Shown here: positions 23,047-35,513 of the stretch, one piece after another
Layout: every line of letters starts with the position of its first letter
Position numbering within the stretch: the first letter of the stretch is position 1
Assembly (NCBI GenBank): GCA_029204225.1
Contig: CM055097.1
Coordinates: 63,857,662 to 63,921,661 of the forward strand
Length of the DNA stretch: 64,000 nt
Origin: Diphasiastrum complanatum
Taxonomy: Eukaryota > Streptophyta > Lycopodiopsida > Lycopodiales > Lycopodiaceae
Reading direction: 5' to 3'
The notes under the pieces: generated by a model
What the model saw: the letters and a program-made list of their open reading frames with translations, nothing else
The model's database searches: none
What the model was told of the DNA's origin: nothing
Position numbers and translations under genes: made by a program

Positions 23047-24393
23047 ATTTAGGCTCCAATCTTCTTCCACTTCAACACATGTCAAAAGTGCATCATTGTA
23101 TATTATTTCAACATTTTTTTGCTTAGAATGTCCACTAGCTTCCAAGTCTTGATCGAGTGGCACCCATTTGCTCCTGGTTTTTTTCCATCTTTGATAATGG
23201 AAGCATAAACTTAACATTTGCTTTTCTATTTGATAGCAAAAGCACATGGAAGACATTTTAATTCTGCATTTTATTTCTCCATCTAATTATTTGTCCCAGC
23301 CTTCATCCATAAGTTCTGATAATAAACTATTTAATAAAGTTTTGCATACAAACATTGTTGGAATTTTGTGTACATTGACACTTGAAAAGAAATCCATAAA
23401 TATATTCAAAGAAATAAACCAATTTATTCGGACTGTTTTTGAACCCGTGCTTATCTTTATTGAATATTTTATATCATTATATAGCTTGCAACGAAATGAT
23501 TCTGATACTGTAGCATCTAGAGCAACCCATTCATCACTTCCAAAACTAGGTAATGGAATTGGGACTATTTGTCCAAAAATTTTCTTTATATCAGGAATGT
23601 ACATTGATTCATAAAAGAAGATTTCACAATCAACAATACCTTTTGTAGTTCTACCTCTATATTGCAGATGTCCAATATCAATGTGTACTACATCTAACAC
23701 ACCTGCAAGAGATCCACTTGGTTCTCATTCATTTATATTGGATAGATATAAATCTGCAAGAGAAAATGATCAGATTGGCAAGTTTAGTAATAGATGATAA
23801 GGAATGACAAAAAATCAAAGTATTGTAATACATCAATACTCACAGTTGCTTTTTTGTAATCCTTTTTTGTGATCCTGACGGTTGAATCCTTGCACAATTA
23901 TCTCTGAATGCATATATACATGTTGGACTAAAATTTTGGAAATAGATTTTCCTCCTGATGATGTTTTAAAATCTAAAATTCTGGCCTTCCAATAAGATCA
24001 AAATGATAGTTTTGTCATTTTGTTTTTTCGAAATGCTCCTTTTGATGATGGATGCATCAGAACCCAAGAGTTTTTTGGATATTTTTTTGGCACCCATAAT
24101 CCATTGTCATTTTTATCATTGAAGAGAAGCACAAAGTCAATTGAGGAGCACGGCTTCCTTGATGGTGCCATTCGTTATGTGCAGGCCAAAATTTAAAACA
24201 CTGAACTATGAATCAGAGTATGTGTAGACAAAAAGCCATGAATCTGAAAATATGTCTAGGCAAAAATTTGAAACACTGGCACTACGAGTTAACTCTAGTT
24301 AACTCTAGTTAACCTTGTAAACCATGATTTGACAATGCAATTACATTAATGCTACATCGATTTTCTCAATCCAACCATCCGTCATCTTCATTT

Positions 24394-26078
24394 TCAATAT
24401 TTTTGGGCCTCTTCGGGCAGTGATGAGCTGGAAGGGCAGAGCCTCCACATCCAATAGCATTTCCACATGCTGCCCGACGAAACATTTATATATTTAAAAA
24501 AAAAATATTTTAAAGCTACATTACGTAGAAGTCTGATATCAAGGTTTCTATTGGTCCACATGGCTACAAAAATGAGAAAAAAAAAAGGCATCTTTTTCAG
24601 AGGCCCTCGTCGGGCTCTAAGTTTCTCTAATACATACACTTTATCTTTGCTCTTTAGTCGATAGATCCAACAAAATCTACTAAAATCATCAATGAAAGTT
24701 ACATACATCTTAACTCCACAATTGCTAATTTTAGTAATTCCATGAATATCCGAATGTACAACTTGAAAAGGCTTTGTAGATCTAGATGTAGATCTAGTAT
24801 AAGGTAGTCTATGTGACTTTGACAAAGCACAAGACTCACAAACATGATTGATGCTAGTTAAGGATCTTGAAAGACCAATCACAAATTGTCTCTTAGCCAT
24901 TACCTCCAATGACTTGAAGTTGAGGTGCCCCACCCTTTTATGCCAAACCTTTTGAGTAGGTAGTTGTTCACTTGCAACAAATCCAACTTGGTTACCAATA
25001 ACACAAGCATCTAGTTTGAACAACTTCCCTTGCCTTTTACCTTTTGCAATCAAGATATCCTTCCTTTTCATCATGCAAGAATCTCCATCAAACTCAAATT
25101 TGAAACCTTTACTTAGCAACTGACTCACACTAAGTAAATTCTTGGTAATGGAAGGTATGAACAAAACATCCTTCAAATGAACATTCCTATTTGTAGACAG
25201 AGAAATAGGAATTGTGCCAATCCCTTTGATTGCACACTCACCATCATTGGCCATGTAGATCACTTTCTTTTCATCTTCATATGCCAACAAAGAAGTAAAG
25301 TACTCTTTGTGAAAAGTCATGTGTGAGCTTGCACCACTATCAATCCACCATGGATCTAGATCTCCATCATTAGCAAACATACATGAAGACATCACAAAAG
25401 CATCATCATTTGAGTTTTGAACATCCAAACCATCTTCATCATGAGTAAGATTACCTTGCTTGTCTCCTTGATCTCTCTTCTTCTTGTAGTACTCACTTGC
25501 AAAGTGTCCTTTGATGCCACAATAGAAGCACTTTAGATTTGACCTATCTTCCTTTTTGCCATTTGAAGAAGCCTCCCCTTGATCTTGCCCTTTATACCAT
25601 TTGCTTTTTCTTGTGCCCTTGAATTTGCCCTTGATGAACATAGCCTCCTCTCCAACTTGAGATGTTGATGTAGATCCACCTCTTGCTTGAAAGCCTATAT
25701 TCTTCATTAATCAAGATTTCTTGAAGATCCATCAAACTTGGCAAAATTCTTTGAATGGCAAGACTTTGTACAATTTTATCACGAGCATCCAACAAACCAT
25801 TAAGAATAACTTAAACAAGGTCTCCTTCCTTAATGCTCTCATCAATGCAAGATAACTCATCATTCAAAGCCCTCACTCTCAAAACAAAATTATTTGGACT
25901 CTCTTCATTCTTGAGCAAACTTTGAAAGATTTGTCTTCTTAGAGTCAACACTCTAGAAGTAGACTTGGATTCATAAAGCTTCTTCAAAGCTTCCCAAGCC
26001 TCACTTGATGAAGTACACTTACCAACTTCCTTGAGAAGTTCATTGGTAACATCTCTTTTAGCTCTCTTGTCATTGATA
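24394..26078 (-). pseudogene. Copia gag-protease-integrase fragment
   Basis: Reading from 26078: gag (UBN2 pattern, SSEAWEALKKLYESKS) with a stop at about 25813. Then a 437-codon frame (25707-24394) has the zinc knuckle CFYCGIKGHFASEYY (final Cys replaced by Tyr), protease WWIDSGASSHM, pre-integrase zinc region WHKRVGHLNFKSL..CESCALSK, and the integrase start VVHSDIHG..FIDDFSRFCWIY. After about 24640 the frame shifts and RT is absent. The gag N-terminus is missing at the junction with the plus-strand fragment. Confidence 0.9.
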
Positions 26079-27850
26079 TGGCTTCAATCGGAGCATTTCT
26101 TTTGGAAGCTAGTGGGACGTTGATATGGAGAGTCGGGATGGAATCAATTCTAGTCCTTCAAGATCTCATATACATAGTGATGGGGATTGAGGAGGAGCCT
26201 CAACTCCTTCAAGAGAATATGATATTCAAGAAGAGATCTAGAATGGCACATCATTGATCAAGATGAATGTGTCCAATGAGATCCTTGGGGAGGTAGGATC
26301 TTGTATATCTCCAAAGGATGCTTGGGATACACTCAAAGCCATTTATAGTCCAAAAGCACATCTAGATTGCTCACATTGAGGAATCAAATTCTCCAAAGCT
26401 ACCAAATCAAAGAGAAAAGTGCCCTAAACCCTAAACCCTAGACCCTAAATCCAACTATCAAAGAGAGCTTGTTCAAGTGGTCTATAATGGACTCAATGAG
26501 GACTATTCCACTATAGTCCAATTTGATGTCATCCAAGAGAACCTTTCCACAATTGAAAGCCTACAAGGAGTCCTTGTAGCTGAGGAAAGTAGGCAAGCCA
26601 ATGTCATGTCTAAAAGGGGACAAATTCCCTCAAGGATGGAGGAGATGACAAATCACTTTTCATCCATGGAAAGGACAAGGGAAAGTCAAAAGGAGCAATT
26701 CAAAAAGAAGGCCAAGCATCTCAAGGAGGATGGTGTTGAACATTTGTCTTTATCATCAACAAAAATCAAGAAGGATCAATCTAAGCTAAAGTGCTACTTT
26801 TGTGGCAAAAAATGGCACTTTGGTTTTGAGTGCTTCAAAAGAAAAGGAGCACAAGAAAAGCAATCCAATATCACAAATGAAGGAGAGGAGAGTAATCAAG
26901 AAAAATCACACATGATGTCCATTTTTTCATCCTCAAGCTTCAAAGGAGAGAACCCATGGTGGATTGATAGTGGAGCTAGCTCCCACATAACCAATCAAAA
27001 GAAAAAATTCTCTCAAATTTCTTCCTATACATCAAAGGATCATGAATGCAAGATAGAAGGGGTAGGATGGGTTCCTATGGTTCTTGGATCCTCCAACATC
27101 TTGAAACTTGATGATGTATTGTATGTGCCTAACATCACCAGACTTTTGTTAAGTGTTGAACATCATGGATATCAAGTTGAGTTTGATGTGAATGCTTGTT
27201 TTTTCAAGAGGGGTGGTGAGATGATTGCAAGAGGAACAAGATTTGGGAGGTTATTCAAGTTGGATGCTTATGTGGAATCTAACCTTTTGTTTGATGGCCA
27301 AGGAGGAGCTCTCTCAAGTCGAACTTTGGCACGAAAAGTTGGGCCATCCCTACTTCAAATCTACGGAGACGATGTGCAAAGAATCAAAAAACCTTGGTTT
27401 TCCCAAGATCTTGATAAAAAGTGGTAAGCCATGTGAAGCTTGTGCTTTGGAAAATGCACTTTTCAAGTAGTAAAAGCAATGGAGGAGCGACTACGTTTAT
27501 CACATTTATTGATGATCATAGTAGATACACCTGGATATATCTCTTATCTTCTAAATCTATGGTGTTTGATATTTTTTTGAAGACTAAGGTCCTTTTGAGA
27601 ACCAATTTAGTACCAAGATCAAAGTGCTAAGGTCGGATGGAGGTGGAGGGTACATCTCCAAGAGCTTTAAAGAATTTTGTGAGCAAAATGACATCAAGGA
27701 GTATTCATGCCCCTAATATGCACCTCAACTTGCAAGTAGAATACATGCTTGCCATGAATGTAATATTTTTGTGTCTATCAAATTTATATGAACCTAATAA
27801 CAAAACTATGCTTTCCACACATGTGAGAGGTTGTGAAGATCAATAAATGC
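26079..27850 (+). pseudogene. Copia gag-protease-integrase fragment
   Basis: Starts at a gag Met (MASIGAFLLEASGTL, about 26082). It has several frameshifts, then a 316-codon frame from 26477 with gag, the zinc knuckle CYFCGKKWHFGFEC, protease WWIDSGASSHI and the VLYVPNITRLLLSV region. Frame changes near 27330 lead to WHEKLGHPYFKS..CEACALENALF and the integrase piece FIDDHSRYTWIYLLSSKS. RT and RNase H are absent, and the integrase centre is lost. It abuts the minus-strand Copia gag head to head. Confidence 0.88.
26422..26451. repeat. Interstitial telomeric repeat, four CCCTAAA units
   Basis: CCCTAAA CCCTAAA CCCTAGA CCCTAAA, the plant-type telomere unit with one variant. It lies inside the gag sequence of the plus-strand Copia fragment, where a stretch of gag seems to be missing. 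Confidence 0.9.
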
Positions 27851-28162
27851 TAATTTGACTGTGGTGTTCAAAGGCAATTGCCAAATTAGATGCAAAATAG
27901 CTAGATTTGATGTCTAGATTTCTAGCTATCCAAGTCTTGATGCTTGATCATAAATTAGAGATCCATTACCGCTTGGTCTGCCACCTTCTGTTAATAAGCT
28001 AGCAAATAGAGTTTTAGCCAGTTTCCAGCATGTATATCCCACCAACGACAGCCACCAATTTCATTTGTTTCTTGCAGTATGTTTGCATCTCCAGTGAATT
28101 CAAGCTTTTTTTCCTCTTTTCAAGTATAGTTTGAGGATAGTCCTCTTTTTAGAAAACAAAGT

Positions 28163-28597
28163 ATGTCTTCATGTCTCTGCTTTCCATTTTGTCTTTTGTC
28201 TGTGCATTCCTCGTGTTGTTTTAAAGCTGTACCTATCGATATGGTTCCTCAAGAATCTTCTCATCCTTTGCAACTCCCGGATTTCAATCCTCTTGCTCGA
28301 CGTGGAGAAAAGAAACCTGCTTCACCTTCATACCATCCTTTCAGTGCTTCCCCTTCATGCGCGCGTCGTGAAGCTCACCATGATGTTGCAAATTCCTTGC
28401 TTGTTTCCTCTGGCCAGGTGGCGCCATACCATCCGTCCCATCTTCGCCACCAGCTTTCTTCCTCTCTTTCAGTTTCTCAGCTTTTTCCTTCTTCCTCTTC
28501 TTGCCCCCGTATTCCATGTGCGGGCTGTGGTCGCCTTTATGTGCAAGGTGCCGGTCTTTCTCGCCACAAAAACGCTTGCTCTGCTTTTCGTCAATAG
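28163..28597 (+). pseudogene. LINE N-terminal zinc-finger segment
   Basis: 144 codons open, ending CSAFRQ and a stop. A single zinc finger with CX2C and HX4C ligands lies at the C-terminal end and probably serves DNA-target recognition by analogy with R2. Downstream coding resumes only in other frames. Confidence 0.65.
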
Positions 28598-30391
28598 CTC
28601 GCATTAACCAATGTCGACCTTGCATCTCATCATGCTCCCACTTCGCCACCTGACTCGACTTGGACCTGGATTCGCTCCCTTGATATTTTGACCGCTTTTC
28701 ACTTAGGTTTTCCTCGTCCTCGTCTTTATGCACACATACCCTTTGCCTTGCACTTAGACGTCCAGAGAGCTTTGTCCTTACCTTTGTCTCATCTGGCTTC
28801 CAACCCTTCTAATACCGCAACTTGGCATGCCTCTCTGGTGTTTGCCTCTGCCTCCTCGGGGTGGTGATGCTGGTCATAGGGAATCTCGCAACAAGATTCG
28901 TCGCTTTATGTCAGAAGACTGGAAAAATCTGCAAGAAGAGCATTTCCTTCGCTGTCACATGCGCTTGCTGCTCAGCGGGATTCTACTTCGGATTATGTTT
29001 CTATACCCCATGTTCATCGTCGGTTGTGTCACTGTGTTTTACTTGGGCAAGTGGGTGAGTATTCTCGTGCGGCTCGTGCTCTAGCTCCTACAAGTCCAGC
29101 GAGACTACTTTTGCTGCCACCCTTCAGGCTTTGGAGCTTCTTCATCCTCCGGGAAATGATTGTCTTTCGTCTTTTGTTAAGAACTTTGAACCTATTCCGA
29201 TCTACAGCTCTCATAATCTCATTTTCTTAATGCTTTTCTACGCAGCCCTCATCTGTCAATTGGGGGCCTTTCTGGTATGGTTTCGAGCATCTTCGTGTCT
29301 GTTTCTCCTTATGTTTCTGCTAGCGGGTTTGGTTTGCTCTTTCGAGTTTGCTCTTTCATGGCATGTGGGCATATTCCTCTTTCTATTGCTCGTAATCTTG
29401 GTGTTGCTCGTTTGATAGCCTTGGAGAAGTCTGGCGGTGGCGTCGTCCCATTGCTGTTGAAGAGGTTTTTTACAGGTTGGTTTCTAGGGCTCTTGGTTTT
29501 CAGCTTCGTGACAGTTTTCATGACCACCTATTTCCTCATCAGTTTGGTTGTGCTACTCCTGTTGTTGCGAGACAGTCATACATGCTTTGCGGGCTACCTT
29601 GGATCTTCATTTAGATTGGGTTGTCCTTCAAGTGGATGTTAAAAAATGTTTTCAATTCTATTTCGCAAGGGGCCATTTTCCAAGAACTTCGTGCAGCTCA
29701 CGGTACACTCGCTCAGCTCATCTCGTTTGTTCGCTCTTTTTATTCCATGGATGCGCCTCTATATTTCAGTCATGCTTCTCGCTCAGGTGATGTTTCGGTT
29801 ATCCCTTTTGCTGATGGTCTTGGGTGATGTTCTTTTTGCTTTGGCACACTTTTGAGCATTGCGAGCTTCTTCTGCTACTATTCCTTCTTGTTTGTTTCCC
29901 TCTATTGCTGATGACACAACCTGCTAATGACGTCTTTCCAGCTTTCCTGCATTTCTCTCAACAACTTTCGGCTTTGGGCCTCATTGTGAATCCCTCTAAG
30001 TGAGTTGCTTGGTGTCCTCACCTACAAGTTTCAATACTCCGGTTGATGGGATTCGAGCGCTTGGTATTCCTATAGGTTTCTCGGACTTTGTAGCTTCCTC
30101 TTTGCGATTCACTTTGGGCGCGCATCTTCGTCACGCTGATTTGCTACCAAAGCTTGGCAACGCTCAAGTTGCTCTAGGGATTCTCACTCAATGCTTCGCT
30201 CAATGGCCAAGTTATATTCTACGGTGTGTTCCTCCCTCTCTTGATGTTTTGGCTTTGCTACAGGATTTCGATAATACTTTATCAGATATTTTGGGTCGCT
30301 TGATGGGTTCAGAATCCTTTCATATTCCAAATGGTCAGTTAGTTAAGCGGCAAGTCTCTCTTCCCGCTTCTTCCGAAGGTGTTGGTCTTAC

Positions 30392-31470
30392 TTGCACAAC
30401 TTCTATTGCTCCAGCTGCTTTTCTGGGAAGTTGGGCCCTTGTTGCCTCTGCACTTATCTCTCAGTTTCAGCAGGGGACAACAAGCTCATTATTCTTGATT
30501 CAATTGCTCATGTGGAAACATGCATTCCTCCTTTCCAACAAAATCTTTGTGCGGCCAAGGATCTCATCCCTCCACTTGTGCAAGCTTCTTTGTCTCTCTT
30601 TGAGACTTTGCTTAGCCATCAGCGTGTTCATTTTCAAAAGTATCTTTTGGAGCGCTTCCACTCACATGCTTTCACTCAGCTCCTCAGTGATTCACCTTCC
30701 GATGTGACTTGGGCTCGCCTTCTGTCTTGTGCAAGCCCAGGTGCTGGTGCTTGGCTTGTTGCGCGCCCTGTTGTTCCACACTTGCGCCTTCCTCCAAAGT
30801 TGTTTGTCACCGCTCTTCGAGTTAGGTTGGGTTTCCCTCATTCAGTGTTGGCAAGTTTGACAAAATGTTCATGTGGTCACCCTCTTGATTCTATTGGCAC
30901 TCATCTCATGCGTTGCCCTTCTGGCAGAAGCGCACTACGACTCATGATTTCATTCGTGACATATTGACATCTATTGCACATGAGTGCGGCTTTCATGTTG
31001 TCTGGGAGCAAACTCACATCTTGTATGTGTCTGATTCACAGTCGCCTCGGCGTCGAGTTGATCTCGTTCTTTCGCGTGAGGGAATTCGCACGCTTGGGGA
31101 TGTTGTTGTTGCTAATCCTTCGCGGCCAGACCTCCTTCGTCGTGCTTCAACTACTCAAGGTGCCGCTACTTCTCATGTAGTTCAAGATAAAGAGCAAGAT
31201 TATTCACATCGCACTTCTGGAGAAGATTTTATTTCTTTTGCCTTGGAAACATATGGGTGCCTGCATAAGAAATTTGATGATTCTCTATCATCTTGTGCAG
31301 GTTTTGCAGCGAAGCTCCAAGGACGTGGTGCCTCACCTTTATCTATTTATCGGCAACGAGTTTCTATGACTTTACAACGCACTCAAGCACTTGAAATACT
31401 TCAACGTGCCGTAGTTGCAAGAACGGCTGTTTCACAGCTTCCTGCACTACCAAGCTTCAAACTGTCTTAA
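30392..31470 (+). pseudogene. LINE C-terminal zinc knuckle and RLE nuclease segment
   Basis: Two overlapping frames (30392-30967 and 30913-31470) join the zinc region to the nuclease. The PD-(D/E)XK-like core is the Asp in RRVDLVL followed by DVVV. The fragment at 58230-58890 on the minus strand is a second copy of this part. Confidence 0.75.
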
Positions 31471-31650
31471 CTAGCAACTTACATCAATCAGTAGGCTTTA
31501 TGTAGATACTCTGTGAGATTGTTGCTTTGTTATAGTTGATGTACAATGTCTCAATTCACCTTATGGCCTTTACACTTTCTACATGCATTCCTTTATACTC
31601 TGATGGATTTCCCCATCTTTCATTAATAAAAACAATAAATTTCTTCTAAT

Positions 31651-32886
31651 ATTGCAAATTACTGTTATTATTCACACTAATTAACTCTATGTTTCATCGG
31701 CCTACTTCTGGCCCTTCTAGCCAAAACTTAAGTCTGACGACAACTGAAAGATGCTTTCAAATTGTAAATATTCTCAACTATCATGGCACATTTTACAAAG
31801 ATGGTTTTAAAACAAAAATTATGTTAAAAATAAAAAAATTGCCCCTAAATATAATACATGTTAGTAGTCGAATTTTCTAGTCAAATCATTTTCATTCATG
31901 TTCAAGATCTTACACAATCTTTCTAAACCAAATACCCATGGCTCTAAACTAATCTAGAGATACATTTTGCTTCTTAGATCAACGACACATAGTGAATGTG
32001 TTCCTCTCATTGATTATTTCATATTATTCTTAGTAGTAAAATGAAAAAACTACTACTACACCGTTGTGATATACCACAAAGGCACTGCCACAAATTCCTA
32101 AAATATGATAGTTAATTTGTTCTTGATTATTGTTGTTGGTGATGATGTTGACGGGTCATGTAAGTTGAGAGCATAGGGGGCATTCAAGAAAAAAAAAAAA
32201 AAAGGATGAAATTTTTTTGCTATTAATGACTTGCATATAGAGGTGCATCGAAAGGACCAAGTTCTTGCAATGAAGTCCTTATTGATGTGACAAAGCTTAC
32301 GCACATACCCTAATAATTTAAGACATCAACTTTAATGTTGACTTTTGCAAAACTTGAACACATCATATTGCCTTGCAAGGTAATGCCAAAAACTATTCTA
32401 GGACTTTCACCTGTGGTAGTTTTCTAAAGATTCATTCTTATCATACCACTAAGAACTGTGCCAAAGCCACAACCATTTTTTCAGCTCTAATACAATTGCA
32501 CGTACAGAATGTGAAAAACTTTCAATGTTCCCTATAGAATGAGTCCAGAAAGCATGCCTGTGTGCATGTGTATAGAGAATAAGACCGTCAGAAGGTACAA
32601 AAGTCACCCCAACCATTGATATTCCACTTCAATACCACTCATCTCCAACCAGCAAGTAGGATAACATACATTTCCAATAATTTGAGCTACTCCGCAATTA
32701 CCTGTTAGACTCTATGTGTTAGACTCTATGTCGCATCTTGTCAATTTGAAGTCCTTGTCACAAAGGTCATATCTTGCTTTAACGAAGAACTTGTCGGAAT
32801 ATGCAATTATTCCTTAAAAAAATAGAAACATTAATTTGGCTGACAGAAGACAGCTACAAACATAAATTTCAATGATCTTCAACTGT
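31651..32886. other. No gene seen (3' flank of NDC1)
   Basis: AT-rich sequence without recognised coding. The part nearest 32886 should contain the NDC1 3' UTR and polyadenylation site; none could be placed with confidence. Confidence 0.5.
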
Positions 32887-33038
32887 CTAAGTTGAAGCAC
32901 TAGTCTGACCAATTAACTTGGTTAGAGTATCTTGTACGTCAGATATTGATTTAATGGTGGTCTTCCCAAGCCAACTGAGGCCAACTTTCACTCGATGCTC
33001 ATTGGTGGGAAGTCGATACAAGTACGCTAGTTTTCGAA
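32887..33038 (-). CDS. NDC1: NDC1 exon 10 (terminal)
   Basis: Acceptor GTGCGCAG, first codon completed from exon 9. It encodes the conserved C-terminal segment from [10 protein letters not shown] to TSAST and the TAG stop at 32887-32889. Confidence 0.92.
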
Positions 33039-35465
33039 CTGCGCACAGAGAAAGCAAGGTCAGCCTGTGTCGTGAATGCGACATATTTCCACATTAATAT
33101 CATAGATGCACTGGCGATTCTAGAATCGCAATTCGTGAATCGTTCTGAAAAAACAGCGAATCGCATTCTGAAACGCTGTTTTTCTCTTCTTAAAAAACGA
33201 AAATATATAAATAAATAAATAATTTTCAATTCGCGATTCGCTGCAACTATGCTACACATATAAGAGTCTAAAAAGGTCAGAGCACTAAAGAGGACTTCTA
33301 CCTGTATGACCAAGACTCCCATCTAATGTGAAGCCTTCAATGAAACCTGGAGTAACAGCTGCATCATTGCTCCCTAAAACCATCAGCTCACCGAGGTGTT
33401 GATATCTGCATAACATATATGTGTGCAAGGTCAAGAAGCGACAAGTTTTAGCGTGTCCAGAAAAGCATAGAAAGATAACCTGACAGCACTCAAACTTTAA
33501 TTGCCACGCACCTAAATGGCAAAAGTGGTCTATTGTTGATGGCTGCCCAAAGATTCCAACCAGCATAATCAGCTTGCTGAAAAGCAACCTACAAAAATAA
33601 CAGAAACCGACACCTCGATCATTCTATAAAAGCTCAATGTGCCAATAGTTACAGAAACCCCATCCATAGCAAAGCTTAAAGTTTATAGACCATTTGAAAA
33701 ACCCAAACGTGTGATGTGGAATCTATTACCAGCAAGGCACCACATCAACTAAAGCCATCTGGTCAAATCAAATTCCAGAACAAAATTATGCCAAGACAGA
33801 CTTCCACAAGAATTTAGGACCAAAAAAGCTTTGATTATCAAAGTAGCATCACAAGGTTGAGGATTCATACTTGAGCAGTAGCAGCTAATAGCCTGCCCGA
33901 GCTATCTCGGGTACTGGCTGAATCCCCAATAGCAAAAATGCGAGGATGACCCTTCACCCTTAAAGTTTCATCAGTCTCTGCCTGCCCACGCCCATTAACT
34001 AAGAATGGCTTTGTAACAGAACCTGGCTCATTGGACGGCACTAATGGCTTGTTCCCCACAGTCCAAAGCACTAGATCTGCCTCAAGGTTCTTTGTGAACA
34101 TATTTGAACGTCGTGTGCTTCTAGTAGCAGGCATTAAATCCAGCACAAATACGTTGTCAACTTCTGGTGAAACTTTGATTGCGCTCACAAAATAGCAAAG
34201 TATAAGTTCAACTTTCCTGGAAGAAAGAACCTGTTACAGAGCAAGCACAATTCCGGCTTCAGCATGAATAAGAGTTCACATGTGACAACGAAACAATTTC
34301 TCACTGACACTGGCCATATTTTGTTGCTTTGAATTATTCCACTTTCAGAGCCTTAGTAGCTAACGTATTTACAAGACTAAGATATTCAATCAGAACTTCC
34401 TTAAATTTCTGCAAAGCTCATTACTTATACATACTCGTATAGCTGCTTCTCGGCTCCCAGCAGAAGCAGTGGGGCAGATCTCAGAAGATGGATTGACAAC
34501 TTGTACAATGCCTTTCTTCCCAAGTCTTTCAGACACTGTGGCTGCCAACTCAATTCCAGAATAGCCAGCTCCAACTATGACCACACGTATGGGTGGCTTT
34601 CCAGGCTCAAATCGCTCTCGCTCTAAGCTTTTCAATCTCCTATCAACTTCCTGCGCAATCCACAAGCTCGGTTGAAAAATATATCTCCAAAAAGCCATTC
34701 CATGACACCCACTGTGAGAAGAGTAGAGTTACTGAAAAAAACACAATGCACCAACCAGAGCGTCTTCTAGAGTGTTAAATGGAAGGGCATAATCCAGAGC
34801 CCCGGGGACAACATCCAGCTTGCTTTCAGCGCCTAATGCCAGTACAAGCCTGATCCCTCCATCAGTCCAAGAGAGCTGCAAACTTCAGTCATCATTTAAC
34901 AGCATTTTGCACCTGAAATTATTAATGCTGTGAGTCATATTACAAACATGTACATACTAAAAGGAAGACACACAAGCTCAGCAACAGAAAGGCATCACGT
35001 GCCAGGCTGATCGAGGGGCAGAAAGAGGGACTTCAAAAGGCCCATGCAGAGATACAGATACCACAACAAGTCGAAACCCTACCAGATCAATTGGGCAAGG
35101 AGTAGGCAACAAGCGCGAAATCTAGAACAGGAGCTGGAAACAATGTCAAGTATAGAAGCCTTTACCTTGTTACTTCATCCAGAAATCAAGCAGTAACTCG
35201 TGAAAAAAAAGTGCATGGTTAAACAGCCCTTACCAGTCATACTCGACTGAAATCCCACTTCCAAGGTACACTATTCCACCACTCCTTGTTTCTGATAGTT
35301 TGTCACCTCCGTCACAAGGACAAACAGCTACAACTTTGTCTTTACGGAATTGGATGCTCGTACTTGATAGGAGGTCAGCAAATAATGGAGCAATTTCCCA
35401 TGGATCAACCTCTGCAGTGCATCATTCAAGTCGCCTGTGAGAACGACGTACACAATGTAAAATGG

Positions 35466-35513
<48 letters not shown>

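Larger units (their letters stand above)
22488..24176 (-). pseudogene. Degenerate split gene of unknown family
   Basis: Three blocks have coding character and correct splice signals on the minus strand. Block 1 starts MAPSRKPCSSIDFVLLF at 24176 and ends ...KDYKKAT at 23844 before GTGAGT. Block 2 begins at 23753 after TCTCTTGCAG. It includes VHIDIGHLQYRGRTTKG, FYESMYIPDIKKIFG and ALLTCVEVEEDWSL, and ends near 22671 before GTAAAC. Block 3 begins at 22562 after TTTATGCAG and ends EIKCRDIGETIQLVEEH with TGA at 22488. Stops break block 1, the start of block 2 (INE*EP) and block 2 again at GWDK*. A TRIM sits inside block 2. I cannot name the family; a novel TE gene is also possible. Confidence 0.45.
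28131..31650 (+). mobile_element. R2-like (restriction-like-endonuclease) LINE, decayed
   Basis: The conceptual product is split by frameshifts. An N-terminal region (28163-28597) ends in a zinc finger CAGCGRLYVQGAGLSRHKNAC. RT motifs lie at about 29610-29920 (LQVDVK.., FNSISQGAIFQEL, then ADDTT). Thumb-like sequence follows (RALGIPIGFSDFVASSLR). A C-terminal zinc region CSCGHPLDSIGTHLMRC is near 30870-30920, and an RLE-type nuclease segment RRRVDLVL..LGDVVVANP at 31050-31120. This zinc finger-RT-zinc-RLE order is that of R2-group LINEs, not of L1-type plant LINEs with an AP-endonuclease. Coding ends ...LPSFKLS at 31470 and about 180 bp of 3' UTR follow. Confidence 0.82.

Noticed and set aside
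24400-24620. Foldback element from the paired CCTCTTCGGGCAG / CTGCCCGACGA words
   Set aside because: The matches are short and imperfect, with no target duplication; not enough to call an element.
26422-26451. Chromosome end (telomere)
   Set aside because: Only four units, flanked on both sides by Copia gag coding.
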